Positions 59,051-64,000 of a stretch of DNA of 64,000 bases are shown piece after piece; the stretch's first letter is position 1, and every line of letters begins with the position of its first letter. The stretch covers positions 1,984,001 to 2,048,000 of the forward strand of contig NZ_CP017661.1 in assembly GCF_016805985.1 (NCBI RefSeq), written 5' to 3'. A program made the position numbers and the translations under genes. This stretch comes from Microbacterium sp. JZ31. GTDB lineage: Bacteria > Actinomycetota > Actinomycetes > Actinomycetales > Microbacteriaceae. The notes under the pieces were generated by a model. That model was not told the origin of the DNA and ran no database searches. It worked only from the letters and a program-made list of their open reading frames with translations.

Positions 59051-60694
59051 ATGCCCCTGTCCCCTTCTGCCATCTCACTGTCGGACGTCTCGTTCGAGTG
59101 GCCCGACGGATCCATCGCCCTCGACGGCCTGAACGGCACGCTCCCCGTCGGCCGCACCGGTCTCGTCGGACGCAACGGCGTCGGCAAATCGACGCTCCTG
59201 AAGCTCATCGCCGGCATTCTCACGCCCACGCTGGGCCGCATCGACGCCGCCGGCGACGTCGGCTACCTGCCCCAGACCCTCACGCTCGGACGTGACACGA
59301 CGATCGCCGACCTGCTCGGCATCGCGCCGACCCTGCGCGCCCTCCGGGCGATCGAGACGGGCGACGTCGACGTGCGGCACTTCGACGCCGTGGGCGATGA
59401 CTGGGACATCGAGGCCCGCGGCGACGAGGCGCTCGCAGACATCGGCTTCCGCGCCGCGGATCTCGATCGCCGGGTCGGCGAGCTCTCCGGTGGCGAGGCG
59501 ATGCTCGTCGCCATCACCGGCCTGCGCCTTCGCCGCACCGCCATCACGCTGCTCGATGAGCCGACCAACAACCTGGACCGCCCCACCCGGGTGCGCCTCG
59601 GCGAGCTGATCGACAGCTGGCCGGGAACCCTCGTGGTGGTCAGCCACGACCTCGAGCTGCTCGAGCGCATGAGCCACACCGCCGAACTGCGCACGACGGG
59701 GCTCGGCCAGGCCGGCCGCGGGCGCGGCGCGGTGCTCGAGGTGTTCGGCGGACCGTACAGCGCCTTCCGCGCCTTCGTCGACCAGGAGCAGACGGCGGCC
59801 GCGCAGGCGGCCCGCACCGCGCAGCAGCACCTGAAGGTCGAGAAGCGCCAGCGCGTGGAGGCGGAGGCGAAGCTCGCCGCGCGCGCCCGCGCCGGGAAGA
59901 AGTCGGCCGAGAACATGCCGAAGATCCTCGCGAACGCGCGCAAGCGCAAGGCGCAGGAGACGGCGGGATCGCACCGCAGCCTGCTCGACGAGCGCGTGCA
60001 GACGGCGCAGGATGCGCTCGACGCCGCCGACGCCCGCGTGCGGGAGGACGAGCACATCCATCTCACGCTTCCCGATCCGGCTGTCCCGCGCGGCAAGCGG
60101 ATCGCCGAGCTGACCGACGGATCCCGCACCATCACGATCCAGGGTCCCGAGCGCGTCGCGCTCGTCGGGCCGAACGGCGCGGGCAAGACCACGCTGCTCG
60201 AATCGCTCGTCGCGGGCGCGAAGGCGGCCGCGGGTGCCGGCGCGGTGCGGGGCACGCTCCTCACGGACCGCGTCGGCTACCTGCGCCAGCGCATCGACGA
60301 CCTCGACGATGCACGCTCCGCGGTCGACAACGTGCGCGACACCGCGCCGGGGGCGGCGCCGGGCGAGCTGCGCAACCAGCTCGCCCGGCTGCTGCTGCGC
60401 GGCAGCGCACTCGACCGGCCGGTGGGCACGCTCTCGGGCGGCGAGCGGTTCCGCGTCGCCCTCGCCAAGCTGCTGTTCGCGGATCCGCCGGCGCAGCTGC
60501 TCATCCTGGACGAGCCGACCAACAATCTCGACATCGCGAGCGTCGAGCAGCTCGCGGAGGCGCTCGAGGCGTATCGCGGCGCGCTGCTGATCGTGAGCCA
60601 CGACCACGCGTTCCTGCGCCGGCTCGGGATCGACGTGGTGATCGGCATCGAACCGGGCGGTGTGCTCGACGAGCGCGCCGAACTCGACGCCTAG
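59051..60694 (+). CDS. ABC-F family ATPase (ribosome protection type)
   Basis: Soluble protein of 547 residues with two ABC domains and no membrane part. Domain 1: Walker A GRNGVGKSTLL, signature LSGGEAMLVA, Walker B ITLLDEPTNNLD. The linker (about 235-340) is long and basic, with repeated KVEKRQRVEAEAKLAARARAGKKSAENMPKILANARKRK. Domain 2: GPNGAGKTT, LSGGERFRVALAK, LLILDEPTNNLD. ABC-F proteins act on the ribosome; many relieve stalls or give resistance to drugs that bind the peptidyl-transferase centre. The leader peptide and hairpins upstream favour an inducible role. Confidence 0.92.
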   Translation: MPLSPSAISLSDVSFEWPDGSIALDGLNGTLPVGRTGLVGRNGVGKSTLLKLIAGILTPTLGRIDAAGDVGYLPQTLTLGRDTTIADLLGIAPTLRALRAIETGDVDVRHFDAVGDDWDIEARGDEALADIGFRAADLDRRVGELSGGEAMLVAITGLRLRRTAITLLDEPTNNLDRPTRVRLGELIDSWPGTLVVVSHDLELLERMSHTAELRTTGLGQAGRGRGAVLEVFGGPYSAFRAFVDQEQTAAAQAARTAQQHLKVEKRQRVEAEAKLAARARAGKKSAENMPKILANARKRKAQETAGSHRSLLDERVQTAQDALDAADARVREDEHIHLTLPDPAVPRGKRIAELTDGSRTITIQGPERVALVGPNGAGKTTLLESLVAGAKAAAGAGAVRGTLLTDRVGYLRQRIDDLDDARSAVDNVRDTAPGAAPGELRNQLARLLLRGSALDRPVGTLSGGERFRVALAKLLFADPPAQLLILDEPTNNLDIASVEQLAEALEAYRGALLIVSHDHAFLRRLGIDVVIGIEPGGVLDERAELDA

Positions 60695-60701
60695 CAGGGC
60701 A

Positions 60702-60765
60702 CATCCGAAGGGATCCGCGCATCCGGAGTCCGCACCGGACCCAGATCTCTTCGGATGCGCGGATC
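60702..60765. repeat. Complex inverted repeats after ABC-F
   Basis: GATCCGCGCATCCG (60712-60725) is the exact reverse complement of CGGATGCGCGGATC (60752-60765). The loop holds GTCCG-CAC-CGGAC (60728-60740), and an outer arm CATCCGAAG (60702-60710) can pair with CTTCGGATG (60749-60757) instead. It starts seven bases after the ABC-F stop and could act as a terminator. Confidence 0.7.
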
Positions 60766-60823
60766 GGTTCGGATCCGCGCACCTCGCGGAATGCTCCCGC
60801 GCCGGGAACGGTTCTCCCCCGGT

Positions 60824-61618
60824 ATGCGCATCGATCTGACGGACAAGACGGCACTGGTGACGGGCTCGACGCAGGGCATCGGGCGGGCGATCGCCGCGAC
60901 GCTCGCGGACGCGGGGGCCCGCGTGGCGATCAACGGCCGCTCGGCCGACGGCGTGGAGGCGACGATCGCCGAGCTGCGCGGCGAGAACGGCGAGCGCGAC
61001 CTCGTCGCGGCGCCGGGCGACGTGACCGACGCGGAGGGCGCCACCGCGGTGCTGGCCGCCACCGGGGACGTGGACATCCTGATCAACAACCTCGGGATCT
61101 TCGGCTCCGCGCCCGCGCTCGACATCGACGACGACGAGTGGCGCCGCTACTTCGAGGTCAACGTGCTCGCCGCGGTGCGACTCATCCGCGAGACGCTGCC
61201 GGGCATGACCGGACGCGGCTGGGGTCGCATCCTGAACATCGCGAGCGACTCGGCGATCGTCATCCCGGCCGAGATGATTCACTACGGCATGTCGAAGACC
61301 GCCCTGCTCGCCGTGTCGCGCGGCTTCGCGAAGGAGGCGGCCGGCACCGGTGTCACGGTCAACTCCGTGATCGCCGGCCCCACCCACACGGGCGGCGTGG
61401 AGAAGTTCGTCTACGAGCTCGTCGACGAGCGCCTGCCGTGGGACGAGGCGCAGCGCGAGTTCATGCGCACCCACCGCCCGCAGTCGCTGCTGCAGCGGCT
61501 CATCGAGCCCGAGGAGATCGCGAACATGGTCGCCTACCTCAGCTCTCCCCTGGCCTCGGCCACCACGGGCGCGGCCGTGCGCGTCGACGGCGGGTACGTC
61601 GACGCGATCGTGCCCTGA
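60824..61618 (+). CDS. Short-chain dehydrogenase/reductase
   Basis: NAD(P)-dependent oxidoreductase of 264 residues. Glycine-rich TGSTQGIGRAIAA near residue 14, NNLGIFG (a variant of NNAG), catalytic Ser in NIASDSAIVIPAEMIH, and Tyr-X3-Lys as YGMSK. The region VNSVIAGPTHTGGVEKFVYELVDERLPWDEAQREFM resembles SDRs near 3-oxoacyl reductases. The ATG at 60824 begins the conserved part. The gene stands alone and is flanked on both sides by GATCCG-rich repeats. Substrate unknown. Confidence 0.85.
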   Translation: MRIDLTDKTALVTGSTQGIGRAIAATLADAGARVAINGRSADGVEATIAELRGENGERDLVAAPGDVTDAEGATAVLAATGDVDILINNLGIFGSAPALDIDDDEWRRYFEVNVLAAVRLIRETLPGMTGRGWGRILNIASDSAIVIPAEMIHYGMSKTALLAVSRGFAKEAAGTGVTVNSVIAGPTHTGGVEKFVYELVDERLPWDEAQREFMRTHRPQSLLQRLIEPEEIANMVAYLSSPLASATTGAAVRVDGGYVDAIVP

Positions 61619-61631
61619 CGCCCGGCGGCGG

Positions 61632-61709
61632 CACGCCTGCGGAGATCTGCACCGTTCCGGACGTCTACGCCGCATCAGATCCGGATCCGTGCGGATCTCC
61701 GGATCCGTG
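61632..61709. repeat. 78-base direct repeat, copy 1
   Basis: Starts CACGCCTGCGGAGATCTGCA and ends GGATCCGTG. Copy 2 begins exactly 160 bases later with seven mismatches by my count. Rich in TCCGGATCCG palindromes. Non-coding, just after the SDR gene. Confidence 0.8.
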
Positions 61710-61791
61710 ACCGGACCTGCCACGGTCACGGCATGTGGTCACGTCCGGATCGCGTCGTGGCGATCGCGCCCCGGCGGGGCGGACGGCGCGT

Positions 61792-61869
61792 CACGCCTGC
61801 GGAGATCTGCACCGTTCCGGACGCTCGCGCCGCATCCGGTCCGGATCCGTGCGGATTTCCGGATCCGTG
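61792..61869. repeat. 78-base direct repeat, copy 2
   Basis: Second copy of the 61632-61709 repeat, about 91% identical. The stretch 61619-61971 between the SDR gene and the sugar transporter terminator holds only these copies; I see no gene in it. Confidence 0.8.
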
Positions 61870-61971
61870 CAGACACCACAGCAACCGGGCATCAGAGCAG
61901 CTCCCGCGCACGCCAGGCGGGAGGAGAAGTCACCCCGTCTCGACCCGCTGGTTCCTCCCTCGCACAGCGAA

Positions 61972-62005
61972 GCGGCGGGCCGCTCCCGAAGGAGCGACCC
62001 GCCGC
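61972..62005 (-). terminator. Terminator after the sugar ABC transporter
   Basis: GCGGCGGG-C-CGCTCC / CGAA loop / GGAGCG-A-CCCGCCGC, a long stem with one mismatch and a tetraloop, 15 bases downstream of the permease stop on the minus strand. Confidence 0.8.
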
Positions 62006-62019
62006 AAACCGAGCGGGAC

Positions 62020-63243
62020 TCAGCGCGTGGCGCCCGCGCGACGCTTGTTGTAGATGTCGAACGCGACCGCGATCAGGAGCACGAGGCCCTTGACGATCGG
62101 CTGCAGCGACTGCGGCACGCCCATGAGCGACATGCCGTTCGACATCACGGCCATCACGAGACCGCCGACGAGGGCGCCGGTCACGCGGCCGATGCCGCCC
62201 GTGGTCGAGGCGCCGCCGATGAAGCAGGCCGCGATCACGTCGAGCTCGAAGCTGTTGCCCATGTTCGGCTGCGCGCCGTTCGAGCGCGCCGAGAACATCG
62301 CGGCGGCGATACCCGTGAGCAGACCCATGTGCACGAACAGCCAGAAGTTCACGCGGGCGACGTTCACGCCGCTGAGCTTCGCGGCGGCGAGGTTGCCGCC
62401 GACCGCGTACACGTGGCGACCGAACACTGTGCGGTTGGTGATCAGCTGGTACACCAGCACGAGCACGCCGAGCACGATCAGGATGTACGGGAAGCCGCGG
62501 TTGTACGCCAGGGCCCACGCGAACGCCATCACGACGGCGGCGACCGCGACGAGCTTCAGCACGAACAGCGGCATCGACTCGACCTTCTGGTTGTAGCCGA
62601 TGCGGGCGCGGCGGCTGCGGACCTGCGAGTAGATGAAGCCCCCGACCGCGAGCACGCCGATCAGCAGCGTGAAGAGGTCGACCGTGACGGGCACGGCCTT
62701 GAGGCCCTCGCCCTGGCCGACGACGATCTCGCCGAACAGTCCGCGCGAGAAGTCGGTCGCGATCGTCTTGTAGTCGGCGGGGAACGGCGACAGCGAGACG
62801 TTCTGCAGCACGACGAGCGTCAGACCGCGGAACAGGAGCATGCCCGCGAGCGTCACGATGAACGCGGGGATGCCGACGTACGCGACCCAGAAGCCGTGCC
62901 AGGCGCCGACGAGCACGCCGACGAGCACGGCCGCGAGCAGGCCGACCCACCAGGGCATCCCCTGCCGGATCACGAGCACGGCCGAAACAGCCGACGCGAA
63001 CGCGAGCACCGAGCCGACCGACAGGTCGATGTGACCGGCGACGATGATCATGATCATGCCGAGCGCCATGATCAGGATGTGCGCGTTCTGCAGCACCAGG
63101 TTGGTGACGTTCTCGGGGTTGAGCAGCAGACCGTCGGTCAGGATCGTGAACAGCACCACGATCGCGACGAACGCGATGTAGATGCCGGACGTGCGGAGGT
63201 TGCGCGTGAACAGGTCTTTGGTCTCAGCCAGGACATTGCTCAT
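62020..63243 (-). CDS. mmsB: Multiple-monosaccharide ABC transporter permease (MmsB/GguB)
   Basis: Membrane protein of 407 residues with about ten or eleven helices. Family marks are [70 protein letters not shown], the long mid-loop [38 protein letters not shown] and [35 protein letters not shown]. The 407-residue length and the mid-loop favour the MmsB/GguB/XylH group for xylose, arabinose or galactose over RbsC. ATG 63243 overlaps the ATPase stop by four bases. Confidence 0.87.
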   Translation of the reverse strand: MSNVLAETKDLFTRNLRTSGIYIAFVAIVVLFTILTDGLLLNPENVTNLVLQNAHILIMALGMIMIIVAGHIDLSVGSVLAFASAVSAVLVIRQGMPWWVGLLAAVLVGVLVGAWHGFWVAYVGIPAFIVTLAGMLLFRGLTLVVLQNVSLSPFPADYKTIATDFSRGLFGEIVVGQGEGLKAVPVTVDLFTLLIGVLAVGGFIYSQVRSRRARIGYNQKVESMPLFVLKLVAVAAVVMAFAWALAYNRGFPYILIVLGVLVLVYQLITNRTVFGRHVYAVGGNLAAAKLSGVNVARVNFWLFVHMGLLTGIAAAMFSARSNGAQPNMGNSFELDVIAACFIGGASTTGGIGRVTGALVGGLVMAVMSNGMSLMGVPQSLQPIVKGLVLLIAVAFDIYNKRRAGATR

Positions 63244-64000
63244 GCCGCGGCCTCCTTCTGGTTCTTCTCGATGGTCATGAGGCTCATCAGGTTCTCCTGC
63301 GTGGCCTCCGCGATGGGCAGCTGGCCGGTGATCCGGCCGTACGCGAGCGTGTAGATCCGGTCGCTCATGCCGAGCAGCTCGGGAAGCTCGCTCGAGACGA
63401 CGATGATCGCCTTGCCCTGTGCCGCGAGCTGGTTGATGATCTCGTAGATCTCGTATTTGGCGCCGACGTCGATGCCGCGGGTCGGCTCGTCGAGGATCAG
63501 CACCTCGGGGTCGGAATACAGCCACTTCGACAGGACGACCTTCTGCTGGTTGCCGCCGGAGAGGTTGCCCACGATCTGCATCACGGTCGGGGTCTTGATG
63601 TTCATCGCGTTGCGGTAGTCCTCGGAGACCTTGATCTCCTCGTTGCCGTTGACGAACGACGCCCAGTTGGTGAGCTTGTCCAGGGCCGCGGACGTGATGT
63701 TCGTCCGGATGTCGGTGATCAGGTTCAGCCCGTAGTGCTTGCGGTCCTCCGACACGTACGCCAGGCCGTTCTCGATCGCCTCGCGCACCGTGCGCGTGCG
63801 GATCTCCTTGCCGTGCAGCAGCACGCGACCCGAGATGTCACGGCCGTACGACTGGCCGAACACGCTCATCATGAACTCGGTGCGTCCCGCGCCCATGAGG
63901 CCGGCGATCCCGACGATCTCGCCCGCGCGGACCGAGATCGTCGCGTCCTCGACCACGACGCGGTCCGCCTGCGTCGGGTGGTGGACGGTCCAGTTCTCGA
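63240..64000 (-). CDS. mmsA: Multiple-monosaccharide ABC transporter ATPase, 5' part cut by window edge
   Basis: Only the C-terminal half (about 253 codons) is visible; the start lies beyond 64000. It contains the second nucleotide-binding domain: degenerate P-loop [24 protein letters not shown] signature, Walker [21 protein letters not shown], and [16 protein letters not shown], as in double-domain sugar ATPases (MmsA/GguA/XylG). The line just before the frame edge ([14 protein letters not shown]) is the inter-domain linker. The solute-binding protein should lie upstream, out of view. Confidence 0.88.
   Translation of the reverse strand, partial: ENWTVHHPTQADRVVVEDATISVRAGEIVGIAGLMGAGRTEFMMSVFGQSYGRDISGRVLLHGKEIRTRTVREAIENGLAYVSEDRKHYGLNLITDIRTNITSAALDKLTNWASFVNGNEEIKVSEDYRNAMNIKTPTVMQIVGNLSGGNQQKVVLSKWLYSDPEVLILDEPTRGIDVGAKYEIYEIINQLAAQGKAIIVVSSELPELLGMSDRIYTLAYGRITGQLPIAEATQENLMSLMTIEKNQKEAAA

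Noticed and set aside
59075..61729. 884-residue open frame on the minus strand
   Set aside because: Antisense of the ABC-F and SDR genes; no motif.
1..64000. CRISPR arrays, insertion sequences, prophage, rRNA
   Set aside because: No regularly spaced repeats, transposase, integrase or phage genes, and no rRNA sequence seen; the only repeats are the pair after 61632 and the hairpins at 60702-60765.

Overview
The window is about 64 kb of very GC-rich, gene-dense chromosome from an actinobacterium, most likely Microbacteriaceae (a Microbacterium-like organism). The evidence is the codon bias, the GarA-FtsR-MerR block, an FtsE with the long tail seen in this family, SmpB beside FtsEX, an ftsE/ftsX/smpB neighbourhood, and a type III polyketide synthase cluster. 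I see no insertion sequence, prophage, CRISPR array or rRNA. Many genes appear to start without a leader: a TANNNT box sits exactly six bases before the start codon at eight places.

Layout. 1-2735 (-) is pyruvate carboxylase, cut by the left edge. 2818-5609 holds a ParA-like ATPase and the GarA-FtsR-MerR group. 5728-7856 (+) is a CopC-like protein and dihydrolipoyl dehydrogenase. 8050-11956 holds two small domain-of-unknown-function genes, then a minus-strand run of CYTH, YihY, prepilin peptidase, DUF1905 and smpB. 12077-15380 is a group of four unrelated genes (flavin monooxygenase, a kinase-like protein without its P-loop, a double MerR regulator, DUF6194) lying between smpB and ftsX-ftsE (15484-17534). 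17664-22311 holds a sugar porter, a RecQ helicase fused to a phosphoribosyltransferase-like domain, and a frameshifted zapE.

22369-27051 (+) reads as a 3-hydroxybutyrate catabolic operon: LysR regulator, organic-acid transporter, 3-hydroxybutyrate dehydrogenase, and both CoA-transferase subunits. 27079-32326 (+) holds a LOG-family protein, a second MFS transporter, LtrA, and a protealysin-like M4 protease followed by its emfourin-type inhibitor. 32382-38013 (-) is an ABC exporter pair, a membrane protein and a large DUF4062 STAND ATPase. Divergent from the ATPase is a flavoprotein resembling thioredoxin reductase but lacking its redox cysteines. 39927-42961 (+) is a type III PKS (with a one-base frameshift in a C run), a methyltransferase and an FAD hydroxylase, a layout like alkylresorcinol/phenolic-lipid clusters.

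42982-49603 holds aminopeptidase N, a Vms1/Rv2629-like protein with partners, DUF72, RNase HI and a flavin monooxygenase-like protein. 49720-56781 (-) is a carbon-phosphorus lyase operon, phnG-H-I-J-K-L-DUF1045-M-N, controlled by the divergent GntR regulator phnF through a clear inverted repeat. No phosphonate transporter or PhnP lies beside it; DUF1045, a 2H-phosphoesterase-like protein, may fill the PhnP role. Next come an odd tRNA-like structure, an Lrp/DUF2000 pair, an ABC-F ATPase behind an 8-codon leader peptide and hairpins (a likely attenuator), an SDR enzyme flanked by GATCCG-rich repeats, and a multiple-sugar ABC transporter (permease complete, ATPase cut by the right edge).
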